Assembly (NCBI GenBank): GCA_033809515.1
Contig: JAPXLN010000011.1
Location: 1-46,949 of the forward strand
Reading direction: 5' to 3'
DNA length: 46,949 nt
From: JAPXLN01 sp033809515
Lineage (GTDB): Bacteria > Bacillota > Sulfobacillia > Fermentithermobacillales > Fermentithermobacillaceae
Shown here: piece by piece, positions 35,035-43,424 of the stretch
How the letters are laid out: every line of letters starts with the position of its first letter
How positions within the stretch are numbered: position 1 is the stretch's first letter
Translations under genes and position numbers: made by a program
Notes under the pieces: generated by a model
Database searches by the model: none
Told to the model about the DNA's origin: nothing
Seen by the model: only the letters and a program-made list of their open reading frames with translations

Positions 35035-36326
35035 GACCTAATCCCCGCCTTCCCTGAAAGGTACAGAGTCCCTCGTCTCAGGGCTTCCTGAAGGATCTCT
35101 TTCTGTGCAGGATCTTGTGCTTTTTCAATGCGCTCAGTCATGATCTCGTGAAAGGCCCGTCCAATCGAATTGGGAGGAAACTCAACCGGGGCCGCTTCAT
35201 GCAAGACAAGCTGTCCGGCGTCAATCTCTGCAAAGAAAAAGTTCGGCCCAATCTTCTCTCTCAGGTCATCCAGGCTGAAATCTGCCAGCCAGCTGTCCTG
35301 GGCAAACAGGTTGCCCCTTAGCTCCAAACGCAGAAGAGTATCCTTGCCCGCCTCCTGATTGACCCTGCCTAACAGAGCTTGCATGTCGGGGACAAGGTTC
35401 AAGTCAAGGCCCACTTTTACCCATCTGTAAGTGCCCACCCTCTTCTCCTCGACCACCACATCAGCACCGCCCATGCGATCCGCACCGTAAGCGCCACCGG
35501 CACCGTCAGCATCAATACGATTAGCACCACCGGCACCGTCATCGCGATCAGCACCGTCAGCACGCCAATCACCATCAGCGCGGTCAGCATCATGAGCACG
35601 CCAATGGCCGCCATCCCCCAGGCGGACAAGAGTCACAGTCCCAGGCGAAGGCAGATCGTCAAACTCAAGGGTTTCAGGGGATCCGCAGTAAAAGGCCCTG
35701 GTCTTCCCTCTAGACCAGTCCTGCCGCTTGTGCCAGTGCCCCATGGCCACATAGTCAAAAGGGCTCGACGAGATATCCTCAAAACTCACAAGCGGCTCAT
35801 CAGGGTGTATAGACAACCCAGGCACATTCACCGAAGCATGAAGGGCCGCAACCTTGTACTTGACCTGACTTTCGGACGCCAGAGACGATAGACGCCTGAG
35901 GGGCCGGTCCCCTCCCTTTTTGGTAGTATTAGCTGCGGCAAAAACCCCTACGTCAGGCACAGGGCGAAGCTCGCAAGGCTCCTCCGAAATCACTGTCACG
36001 TTAGGAGGAAGCCCGGCAGGATCCATGACAGTGCGATAGACAGACCCGGAATCCAGCACATCATGAGTGCCCGGAAGTATGTAAACAGGAACCGGCGCTA
36101 TGGAAGCCAGACATTCCAACACATCCCTTACCAGCGGGCCAGAAACCGAGTTAGAATCGAACAGGTCGCCTGCTATCACCAGAAAACCCGACCGGCTCTG
36201 CCTAACCATATCCACTGTTCTTCTCAGGGTCTCAAACTGGGCCCTCCTTAACTCTTTGCCCAGGCTTCCCAGCCTTCGAAAGGACCTCCCCAGATGAAGG
36301 TCCCCCGTATGGATGAAAGACGGCAC
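35031..36326 (-). CDS. SbcD/YhaO-like DNA repair metallo-exonuclease
   Basis: A 431-aa Mre11/SbcD-type metallophosphoesterase. Motifs are GDLHLG (Asp9, His11), AGDLFDS, GTHD, LHAS and GHWHK, all metal ligands present. Residues about 243-290 (HWRAHDADRADGDWRADGAD and following) are an Asp/Ala/Gly-rich insertion of near-repeats, encoded at about 35460-35605, in the capping domain between two strands. The C-terminal region (after about 330) probably contacts the ATPase. First gene of a two-gene operon coupled by ATGA to the SMC-like gene. Confidence 0.92.
   Translation of the reverse strand: MPSFIHTGDLHLGRSFRRLGSLGKELRRAQFETLRRTVDMVRQSRSGFLVIAGDLFDSNSVSGPLVRDVLECLASIAPVPVYILPGTHDVLDSGSVYRTVMDPAGLPPNVTVISEEPCELRPVPDVGVFAAANTTKKGGDRPLRRLSSLASESQVKYKVAALHASVNVPGLSIHPDEPLVSFEDISSSPFDYVAMGHWHKRQDWSRGKTRAFYCGSPETLEFDDLPSPGTVTLVRLGDGGHWRAHDADRADGDWRADGADRDDGAGGANRIDADGAGGAYGADRMGGADVVVEEKRVGTYRWVKVGLDLNLVPDMQALLGRVNQEAGKDTLLRLELRGNLFAQDSWLADFSLDDLREKIGPNFFFAEIDAGQLVLHEAAPVEFPPNSIGRAFHEIMTERIEKAQDPAQKEILQEALRRGTLYLSGKAGIRS
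35460..35605. repeat. Low-complexity in-frame repeat tract in the SbcD-like gene
   Basis: The tract is made of degenerate GCACCGTCA / CACCGGCACC / ATCAGCACC units. On the coding strand it gives DGAGGA twice and several ADRADG-like blocks. It breaks a conserved domain without stopping the frame, so it behaves like an expandable minisatellite. Confidence 0.7.
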
Positions 36327-36382
36327 TCAAATCATCCTCCCGGTAATGTCGGTGCAAACCGTAGCCTCTCTTGCCTGAAGAG

Positions 36383-37417
36383 CTAGAGCCATCCCTCTGA
36401 ATGTAATCTACCTGAGGCTAGTTCAATCTGAGCTGTGGTGAATTGGCGTTTTCCAGGAGCCCACTCGTGCACAGCCCTTACCAGATCACTGGGTTCCTTA
36501 AACCTCTCCTCTGTCATCAGCCAGTGCACTGTAGCCAGCAACTCCAGTCCTACAGGTGTCTCAAAACCCTCAACCAGACTCACCACACGTTCAAAGCGGT
36601 CCTGCGTTTCCTTGTGCTCATGGAGAAAGGCTTCTGCATCCTCCATGGCCCCTGGAACCAATGTCAACTGCTTGTGAGGTACATCACCGCCATCTCCATA
36701 GCCTGCAATCCAATAGCCATCCATTGCGCGAATCACATGGCGTAGATTCCCTGCATAAGGGCCATAGGTCGCTTTGACAAAACGTAGACGTAAAGGCTCT
36801 CCGGCAGCCTGTAAGAAATACGTCAATTTGTGAACTTCGAGCAAGGTGATTGTCGGGTCAAGTAGAGCAGACTTATAACGAGCCATCAAGCCTATCAGGG
36901 CGGCCCGGCCTGGAGTCATCACGGGCATCTCAGCCCAATCGTCCAGCAGCAGAGCTGCCGCCTTGTTGCGGGGCTGGAACACCTGCACTTGAACATCGGG
37001 TAGAGCTGACATAGTTTGCTCGATCAGCGGCCTTACCTCTCTCCATTCAAGTCCCCCCAGACCACTGCCTAGAGGCGGAATAGCCACGGAACGAATTCCC
37101 CGTGCCGCGATTTCGTCTACTAAGGCAGCCAGTCCTGCTTTGATGTCGTCAATGCGACTTTTACCACGCCAGTGCCGCTTGGTGGGAAAATTGATGATGT
37201 AGCGCGGCGGAATTAGCCTGCCTGTATCATAGACGAACAAACGTCCGGGTTGAACCTCTCCGCGCTGACAGGCTGCTGCATAGGCCCTAAAGTTATCCGG
37301 AAAAGCATTCTTAAACTGCAGTGCAATGCCCTTACCCATCACCCCGACGCAGTTGACTGTGTTAACCAAAGCTTCAGCATCAGCCTGAAGAATGTCGCCT
37401 TGAACATACTGAATCAC
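36383..37417 (-). CDS. darG: DarG-type antitoxin (macro-domain DNA ADP-ribosyl glycohydrolase)
   Basis: A 344-aa protein with an N-terminal macro domain (residues 1-155). It carries the GDIL motif, NTVNCVGVMGKGIALQFK and the IPPLGSGLGGLEW loop. Lys80 in NFPTKRHWRGK matches the catalytic lysine known from Thermus DarG. The C-terminal domain (160-344) is the region that in full-length DarG binds the toxin. DarG removes ADP-ribose that DarT adds to thymidine in DNA. I chose GTG 37417 because AGGAGG at 37426-37431 lies eight bases upstream and starts right after a darT-like stop. The antitoxin looks intact, but its toxin does not. Confidence 0.92.
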   Translation of the reverse strand: MIQYVQGDILQADAEALVNTVNCVGVMGKGIALQFKNAFPDNFRAYAAACQRGEVQPGRLFVYDTGRLIPPRYIINFPTKRHWRGKSRIDDIKAGLAALVDEIAARGIRSVAIPPLGSGLGGLEWREVRPLIEQTMSALPDVQVQVFQPRNKAAALLLDDWAEMPVMTPGRAALIGLMARYKSALLDPTITLLEVHKLTYFLQAAGEPLRLRFVKATYGPYAGNLRHVIRAMDGYWIAGYGDGGDVPHKQLTLVPGAMEDAEAFLHEHKETQDRFERVVSLVEGFETPVGLELLATVHWLMTEERFKEPSDLVRAVHEWAPGKRQFTTAQIELASGRLHSEGWL

Positions 37418-37430
37418 AGAACTTTCCTCC

Positions 37431-37610
37431 TCAAAAATACCACTCCGGCAATACCTCCACAACCGGTCGGTGAGTTGCTTCAATAAGCACCCTCGATACA
37501 CGTTCTGCGACAGAAGTAGATTCTACTCCAATACGTTGAACAAGACGCCAGGCAAATGCCCCGTGCACCAAACACTCAGCCTGTTTGCCTTCCTTGACAT
37601 GCGGATCTGG
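37431..37610 (-). pseudogene. darT: DarT toxin remnant (C-terminal 59 codons)
   Basis: Read leftward, 37610-37431 encodes 59 residues and a TGA stop. The segment KQAECLVHGAFAWRLVQRIG and the end HRPVVEVLPEWYF match the C-terminus of DarT (DUF4433), whose members end in a WYF-type motif. The TGA is followed directly by the GGAGG that serves darG, the normal darT-darG junction. Upstream an in-frame TAA occurs at 37611-37613. No ADP-ribosyltransferase N-terminus was found in any leftward frame up to about 37940. I infer a truncated, inactive toxin gene. Confidence 0.8.
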
Positions 37611-38039
37611 TTATGTGAAATGCAAACGTATCGTGGAGTGCATAGTAACATCCATGTTGACACCTCTATGTTCCCACACTACCGGATGCTTTGCCACAGC
37701 CTCCCTGGATTCCTGCATGGATGTCAGGAGAAACTACACAGAACGTGGAACACGGGGGAACCGAATAATCCCAGAAGCTGCTGAGATCCCCCTGGTTAAT
37801 GCGGCTGAGCAATGCCCAGATCCGCCTTCCCATCTGAGGACAGTGGCGTGCCACAAAGCTCTCCGGTTACAATGGCGGGACCGCTCAGGACTCACACCTA
37901 ATTCCCTTTTCACCCCATGGACGGGGCACCTGTGATCTGTCACTATTTGGTTGCCACCAGCATTACATCAAAGATTTGGGGACCTGGACATTCCTGAATG
38001 CTGCCGTCTGGAACCATTGCCGTTGTTCCGCAGTCTATT
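37611..38039. other. Intergenic region with no recognised gene
   Basis: About 430 bp between the darT remnant and the promoter of the DUF4153 gene. Short frames on both strands (for example 37734-37943 leftward) have no recognised domain or ribosome site. It may be decayed DNA that replaced the toxin's 5' part, including debris of a mobile element, but no terminal repeats or transposase motifs were seen. Confidence 0.5.
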
Positions 38040-38068
38040 TTGAAGGTAAGCTGACTAAGCTGTATACT
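38040..38068 (+). promoter_or_regulatory. Promoter of the DUF4153 membrane protein gene
   Basis: TTGAAG at 38040-38045 and TATACT at 38063-38068 with an ideal 17-base spacer, 38 bases before the ATG. Confidence 0.6.
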
Positions 38069-38105
38069 ACGCCTGTTTTGTGATGAGTGAGAGGGAGCGA
38101 GTGTC

Positions 38106-40028
38106 ATGAGAACAAGGTTGAGCAGGTCGTTGGCGAGAATGGCATCTAGCGCAGGCCCCACATTTCAGCGGTTCTGGGTCTCAGTCGGGTGCACGGTTGC
38201 TCTTACCATAGCCCTTATCAAGAATCTCACAGGACCATATCCCCGCCCTACAGAGATGCTGAACAGGCTTTCCCTGGCGATGGTAGCGGGAATCCTTACG
38301 TCATGGTGCGCAGTGCTGCTCTGGGAGGCTTTGAGAGGGCAGCGTGGCAACGCCGACAAGGTAAGGGTGCAACCCGCCGGGCAAGGCGCGGATGTGCCAA
38401 ACACGGGCGAGCAAGGTGCGGATGTGCAGAGCGCAGACGGGCAAAGCGCAGGCGTAGGCGGACCCTCAGCCCTCATGGGCAACCTGATCGCTCTGACTGC
38501 TGCCGCCATAGTCACCTGGGCCACTTACGCCATGCTCAAGGGCTTCACCTTCGTCGCCGTCAGCAGGCATACGGCCATATGCGCATTTCTCTTCCTGCTG
38601 TTCTTCATCGTCCCCCACGTCCGCAAGAACCGCGGCCTGGAGATGTACGTAGTCAGACTGTTTGTCCAGGCAGTCATAGCGGTCCTGTTTTCGGCGGTGA
38701 TGTTTATCGGGCTGGCTGGAATTACGTTTACTGTCTCTTCCCTTTTCTCCTTGAAAATATCTCACTACGCGTACCTCCGGCTTTGGCTTATTATGGCAGG
38801 AATTATGGCCCCGTTCTTGTTCATGGCCGGAATCCCGCGGGCCGGCCTTACTGTTGAAAGGCACGAGTACCCGAAAGTTCTAAACAACCTCATGGTGTAC
38901 GTGGTTACGCCTCTTCTGACCGCTTACACCTTCATCTTGTACCTGTACTTCGCCAAGATACTCATTACCCGTCAATGGCCTGTGGGTCTGGTATCCCACC
39001 TGGTGCTGTGGTACTCGGTTGCGACCACCGCGGCCCTCTATTTTGTCTGGCCCCTTGCGTCCGAAAACAAATGGGCCGAGACCTTCTCCAGGTACTTTAT
39101 CAAGGCCGTGATTCCGCTCCTGGCCATGATGTTCGTGTCCATCGGGATAAGAATCAAGTACTATGGCATCACTGAGAACCGTTACTACGTGCTGGTCCTG
39201 GGCCTGTGGGTTCTTGGGTCCATGATCTACCTTAACATTGCGGAGGCGCGACGACGCAACGGGGCAAGCAGCACAAGACGCAATCGGAGCATGGTTCTTC
39301 CGGTTTCCCTGGCCATTGTTGTGGCCCTTTCGGTCTTAGGCCCCTGGAGCAGCTTCTCCGTGGCCAAATGGAGTCAGAACCGGAGACTTGAGGGTCTGTG
39401 TGCTAAGTACGGCATTGTCAAAGGCGGCGCCATACCCCCCTCGTCAGAGATCCCCCCGGCTGACCGCCGGGAAATAGTTGCGGTACTCAACTACTTTGAC
39501 CGCTATCACGATTTCTCTGACGTCCGTCTTCTGCCTCCGGGCTTTACCTGGGCCCATGTTGAGCAGGTATTGGGGTTCAGCCATGTGGATGAGGGTTATG
39601 TGGTGCCCGTTCAGCCTGTGTATTACGAAGCAACAGACCGGTCTATGGACATAACCGGGTACCGGTACCTGTTTGACTTCACCAGGCCTTACTACAAAGA
39701 CGGCACGGCGTTATCCCTCTCTCAGGGAGACGTCGTAGCAGCCTATGATCTCGATAGGAAGAGCATTGCAGTGAAGATAGACGGCCAACTGGAATGGGAA
39801 GGTTCGTTGCCTGAACTTATAGCCGGCATAGTGCCCAAATACGAGATTGAGCCAGGCAGAATCGAGTTTCGTCCGGAAGACATGGTCTTTGAGGCCACGG
39901 GCGCAGGCCGCAATCTCGGGATCAAGCTCGTTGTCACCAGCATATGGGGCGAACTTGACCCGGCGGGCGGTGAACCGGTGTTGCACCAGGCAGGGTTTTT
40001 CCTGTTCATACGCATGCTCCTGAAGTGA
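38106..40028 (+). CDS. DUF4153 domain-containing membrane protein
   Basis: A 640-aa protein with about 11-12 hydrophobic segments in residues 25-420 and a soluble C-terminal domain (about 425-640). The segment HEYPKVLNNLMVYVVTPLLT followed by AYTFILYLYFAKI is characteristic of DUF4153, whose function is unknown. Residues about 78-118 are a Gln/Gly/Ala/Asp-rich loop of near-repeats (GQGADVPNTGEQGADVQSAD) that looks inserted between two helices. The gene has its own promoter and a GAGGGAGCG ribosome site. Envelope or sporulation roles are possible but not shown. Confidence 0.85.
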   Translation: MRTRLSRSLARMASSAGPTFQRFWVSVGCTVALTIALIKNLTGPYPRPTEMLNRLSLAMVAGILTSWCAVLLWEALRGQRGNADKVRVQPAGQGADVPNTGEQGADVQSADGQSAGVGGPSALMGNLIALTAAAIVTWATYAMLKGFTFVAVSRHTAICAFLFLLFFIVPHVRKNRGLEMYVVRLFVQAVIAVLFSAVMFIGLAGITFTVSSLFSLKISHYAYLRLWLIMAGIMAPFLFMAGIPRAGLTVERHEYPKVLNNLMVYVVTPLLTAYTFILYLYFAKILITRQWPVGLVSHLVLWYSVATTAALYFVWPLASENKWAETFSRYFIKAVIPLLAMMFVSIGIRIKYYGITENRYYVLVLGLWVLGSMIYLNIAEARRRNGASSTRRNRSMVLPVSLAIVVALSVLGPWSSFSVAKWSQNRRLEGLCAKYGIVKGGAIPPSSEIPPADRREIVAVLNYFDRYHDFSDVRLLPPGFTWAHVEQVLGFSHVDEGYVVPVQPVYYEATDRSMDITGYRYLFDFTRPYYKDGTALSLSQGDVVAAYDLDRKSIAVKIDGQLEWEGSLPELIAGIVPKYEIEPGRIEFRPEDMVFEATGAGRNLGIKLVVTSIWGELDPAGGEPVLHQAGFFLFIRMLLK

Positions 40029-40077
40029 GCTTGGAGCAGGAATAGACGCTCGGGTTTGGGGGTGATCAGATCATGAT

Positions 40078-40125
40078 CCTGCCCAACCTGGCCTGGAATC
40101 CAACACTTCCTTCTGCCGGGGCTCT
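40078..40125. repeat. Dispersed relative of the 105-bp repeat
   Basis: CTGGAATCCAACACTTCCTT and the following C-rich bases align with the 105-bp array at 10408-10440 (CCAGAATCCTACACTTCCTT, then CCCGGGGG), with few differences. It lies between two membrane-protein genes, 30 kb from the array. Similarity is read by eye over about 35 bases. Confidence 0.5.
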
Positions 40126-40183
40126 CGACTGGCACCAGTAATACGACAGCTGGAAATCGGTAGGTTTTTTCCCTCACTTGGCG

Positions 40184-40189
40184 TATAAT
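40184..40189 (+). promoter_or_regulatory. Possible -10 box upstream of the SGNH-deacetylase gene
   Basis: An exact TATAAT hexamer 98 bases before the ATG. No good -35 lies at the right distance, so it is a weak call. Confidence 0.25.
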
Positions 40190-40286
40190 TCCTAATGTAA
40201 ATCACTGCTCCCAATTTCGCTTCCGGGGTAAGTCTCTTGCTTGGTCTATGGAATGAGGCGAACTTGAGGAAAAGGGGGTTCGCCCC

Positions 40287-42119
40287 ATGTCTTTTGGAAA
40301 ATACCTTTACATCCTGATTGTCGCCATGCTGCTATGCACCGTCTCTCTCGCCTGCCTCAACGCAGTTATCGATCCATTCGGCCTGTTCGGAGACAAGCTC
40401 CTCAACTGGTGGTCCTACAACATGACACAGAACCCTCGCACGGCCAATATTGGCTGGCTTGACCACTGCCGCGAGGAGTATGACTCCTACATAATCGGCT
40501 GCTCCAAGACCGGTTCGTTGCCTGTGGAGCTGCTGAACAAGCATTACGGCGCCAGGTTCTTCAACATGACAATGTACAGCGGGGACCTGTACGAGATGGA
40601 GATGACCGCCAGGTACCTTCTAAGCAAGTATGGAGCAAAGCACATAGTGGTGAGCATAAGCTTCGCTGAGCTCCTAGCTTACAATAATGAAGATAATGTT
40701 CCCCATGCCGGAGTTGACGGCACAAACCTCACAAAGTTCTACGCCGGGTACCTGCTGGCAAATCCCCGGTATGCTCTGGAAAAGCTTGCTGCTTACCGGA
40801 AGGCCTCCCATCTCAACCCCAACAGGATCTTTGACGTAGTCACCGGAGCTTACTACACCGCCCTCCGGGACACAGAGCCTATAGGGGCCCTTGACGAGTA
40901 CCTCCAAAAGCACCCTTCCTTCACACGGGAGCTGAAGAAGCACACGGCGCTTCCGGCCGTAGATGCCTGCGTAGAATCTATTGCACGCATAAAAGACATG
41001 TGTTGCGAAGCCGGCTCCACGTTCACGTTCATGATATCTCCCATGTTCCGCAGTGAGCTGGACACTTTCCCACAAGACTGTCTGGAAGACTTCTACCGCA
41101 AGGTGTCCGCCGTTACGGATTTCTGGGATTTCTCCGGCTATCATAGCGTAGCGTCGGAACCCCGCTACTTCCATGACATCTATCATCACAGAAACGCCGT
41201 CGGGGTCATGGTCCTGGCCAGGATGTCCGGAGACACAAGCGTATATGTGCCCGAGGACTTCGGCCTCTATGTGACCCAAGACAACATAGAAACCCGGCTC
41301 GAGCAATACTTCCATGGTCCCGCAGCTTCGGACACTAACCAAAATGACCGGAAGGTTCCGGTTCTCATGTACCACAGCATCTCCGACGGCGAGCCCAAAG
41401 ACTTCAGAGTCTCCGCCAAAACCTTCGACTCTCAGCTCAAAGCCCTGAAAGACGCGGGCTATGAGACCATCACCTTCGCCCGCCTCATAGACTTCGTGGA
41501 ACGGGGCACACCTCTGCCGGAAAAACCGTTGATCATCACCTTCGACGACGGATACGCAAATGTAATTACCATAGCGGCCCCCCTCCTGGCACAACACAGC
41601 ATGTGCGCTGCGGCCAACGTCATCGGCGTATCAGTCGGCAAAGACACTTACAAAGACACAGGCAGGCCCATCACCCCCCACTTCTCATTGGAGGATGCTG
41701 CCCCCTGGGTCAAAGCCGGGGTGCTGGAAATCCAAAGCCACAGTTTCGACATGCACCGTGTCAAGGAGCTCGACACCACAGACTACCGCGAAGGTGTGTA
41801 CCCCAAACCAGGGGAAAGCGAAGAACAGTACATCGCCGCATTTCGTGCCGACGTCCAAGCTTCGTGCAAGCTCATCGAGGACGCTCTTGGCACACCGGTC
41901 CTGGCATATACTTACCCTTACGGCTTATACACTGACTTGACCGAAGTTCTTCTTTGGGAAATGGGTATAAAAACCACCGTGTCCGTAGTTGGAGGGGTGA
42001 ACACTGTAATCAGGGGCCTGCCACAAAGCCTCCGCACCCTCAGACGCTGCGGTGTAGGTGAATGCACCTCCCCTGGTGAGCTTGTACATCACCTTGAAGG
42101 GTTGATGATAGATGACTGA
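40287..42119 (+). CDS. SGNH-like domain fused to polysaccharide deacetylase
   Basis: A 610-aa protein. Residues 5-27 are a membrane anchor or uncleaved signal. Residues about 60-330 resemble a DltD/DUF1574-type SGNH domain (YDSYIIGCSKTGSLPVELLN, then FFNMTMYSGDLYEMEMTARY). Residues about 350-600 are a NodB-type deacetylase with VPVLMYHSI, the ITFDDGYAN motif and HSFDMH, plus a YPYGLYTD motif 4. Metal ligands Asp and both His positions are present. It probably deacetylates a cell-wall or exopolysaccharide outside the membrane. A G-rich site (AAAAGGGGG) precedes the ATG and a strong terminator follows. Confidence 0.85.
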   Translation: MSFGKYLYILIVAMLLCTVSLACLNAVIDPFGLFGDKLLNWWSYNMTQNPRTANIGWLDHCREEYDSYIIGCSKTGSLPVELLNKHYGARFFNMTMYSGDLYEMEMTARYLLSKYGAKHIVVSISFAELLAYNNEDNVPHAGVDGTNLTKFYAGYLLANPRYALEKLAAYRKASHLNPNRIFDVVTGAYYTALRDTEPIGALDEYLQKHPSFTRELKKHTALPAVDACVESIARIKDMCCEAGSTFTFMISPMFRSELDTFPQDCLEDFYRKVSAVTDFWDFSGYHSVASEPRYFHDIYHHRNAVGVMVLARMSGDTSVYVPEDFGLYVTQDNIETRLEQYFHGPAASDTNQNDRKVPVLMYHSISDGEPKDFRVSAKTFDSQLKALKDAGYETITFARLIDFVERGTPLPEKPLIITFDDGYANVITIAAPLLAQHSMCAAANVIGVSVGKDTYKDTGRPITPHFSLEDAAPWVKAGVLEIQSHSFDMHRVKELDTTDYREGVYPKPGESEEQYIAAFRADVQASCKLIEDALGTPVLAYTYPYGLYTDLTEVLLWEMGIKTTVSVVGGVNTVIRGLPQSLRTLRRCGVGECTSPGELVHHLEGLMIDD

Positions 42120-42147
42120 AACTGAACAGAAGGTACTGGAGTCTGAG

Positions 42148-42176
42148 AAGGGCCCGGGCAGATGCCCGGGCCCTTT
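42148..42176. terminator. Strong hairpin between convergent genes
   Basis: A 13-bp perfect stem: AAGGGCCCGGGCA at 42148-42160 pairs with TGCCCGGGCCCTT at 42163-42175, with a minimal loop, about 30 bp after the deacetylase stop. T-runs are short (TTT rightward, CTT leftward), so it may work in both directions. Confidence 0.75.
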
Positions 42177-42251
42177 ACGAAGCAACAGCCAATCAGCCTC
42201 CATCGGACGGCTGGCCTGGTCAGCCCTGAATCTGCCCGGCCCTGGGTCTGC

Positions 42252-43424
42252 CTAGCCGTCCTTACCGGAATTCAGCGTGAAAAGCCAGTAAAACAGGAAA
42301 GCTGCACCCATCCCCTGCAGAGCCGGGATGCCACCCTTCACGAACCAGCTTACTGCTGTGCCTCCAAGCCAGGCCAAGATCCCCGACCAGTGGAAATCCT
42401 GGATCTCCCGCTTTCCCTTGCGAGCGAAGTACTCGGCAAGCAGCACTCCGCCCACAGGCGGCACCGCCACGCCAACTACCTTCAGCTGCGAGTTGAAGGC
42501 GCCGGTAATACCCATGTTCAGCATGAGGGCCCCGATGGTAAAGGCTATGGCCGATGCAATGGTCACCCAGCCTGCCCTGCCTACCCTCTGCTTCCCTGTC
42601 AGCGATTTTTCCACGTTGGTCAAGCCAAGGGAAAACGACCAGAGAAGGTTGTCACCGGACGTCCACATAAGGGCCCAGTACAGGAGGAATGCAGGCAGGA
42701 TCATACCGAGTTTGGTCATAAGGATAACTAGGTCCCCTGTGCCCGTTCCGACTGCAAGCATAAGCGCAATGGCCTCAAGGCCGGCAGTGCCAATTCCCCA
42801 TGAAAGGACCGTAGCTATGGCTACATCCCTGGTGCTGCGGGCATACCGGCCCGTATCAGCACCCAGCGTAGTATAGGTGGCCCAAACTGCGAAAACGGCT
42901 GACACACCGGCTGCCACGGACATAGAGCCCTTGGGCTGATACTCCCAGAGGGCCGCAAAAGACCCTATTTGACCTCTCATAACATAGACGCCATAGCCTG
43001 CAGTAATGAAGATTATGGGCATCATCACCTTGGTCAGCCTGGCAAGGCCCTGGAACCCGTATATTGCAGAAAGAAGGAGCATCAATATGAACGTGCCTCC
43101 GGCCAGTATTGACGGGATCGAAGGCCAGAGAGTATGCACAAGGTTACCGAACAAAGACATGTACACGCCGACGAAGCCAAGAAGAACGGTAACTGTTATA
43201 GTAGTAGTCAGGGCCTGACCTTTCTCGCCAAACGCAACCTTTGAGACGACCGCAGTCGATAGGCCATGCTTCCGGCCGATCTCTGACATGAGAGTGGCAT
43301 AGACGGCCAGAAGCATGTTGGCGATGAAGATAACAGTCAGGCCTTTTCCGAATGTCATCCCCGAGCTTAGAAGAGGACCGACCAACCAGGCGGTCACGCT
43401 GAGGGCGCAACCAAGATACACCAT
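42252..43424 (-). pseudogene. NCS1-family purine/cytosine permease, 5'-truncated
   Basis: The frame encodes 390 aa of a CodB-like nucleobase:cation symporter with about 11-12 helices. It begins MVYLGCALSVTAWLVGPLLS, which in full-length relatives is the first helix after an N-terminal cytoplasmic segment of some 30-40 residues. That segment is missing, no ribosome site precedes the ATG, and the first 31 bases overlap the end of a broken flavoprotein frame. The rest (GADTGRYARS, WTSGDNLLWSFSLGLTN) looks intact. I read it as the 3' part of a gene joined by deletion to the flavoprotein gene. Weak expression from the internal ATG is possible. Confidence 0.65.

Noticed and set aside
36383..37417. 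Stand-alone macro-domain hydrolase of another type
   Set aside because: The two-domain length, Lys80 and the adjoining darT C-terminus favour DarG.
37734..37943. Leftward frame that might be the DarT N-terminus or a transposase fragment
   Set aside because: No ADP-ribosyltransferase or transposase motif could be identified, so no call is made.
40674..41597. 307-aa leftward frame opposite the SGNH-deacetylase gene
   Set aside because: The plus-strand protein has clear deacetylase motifs; the leftward frame has none.
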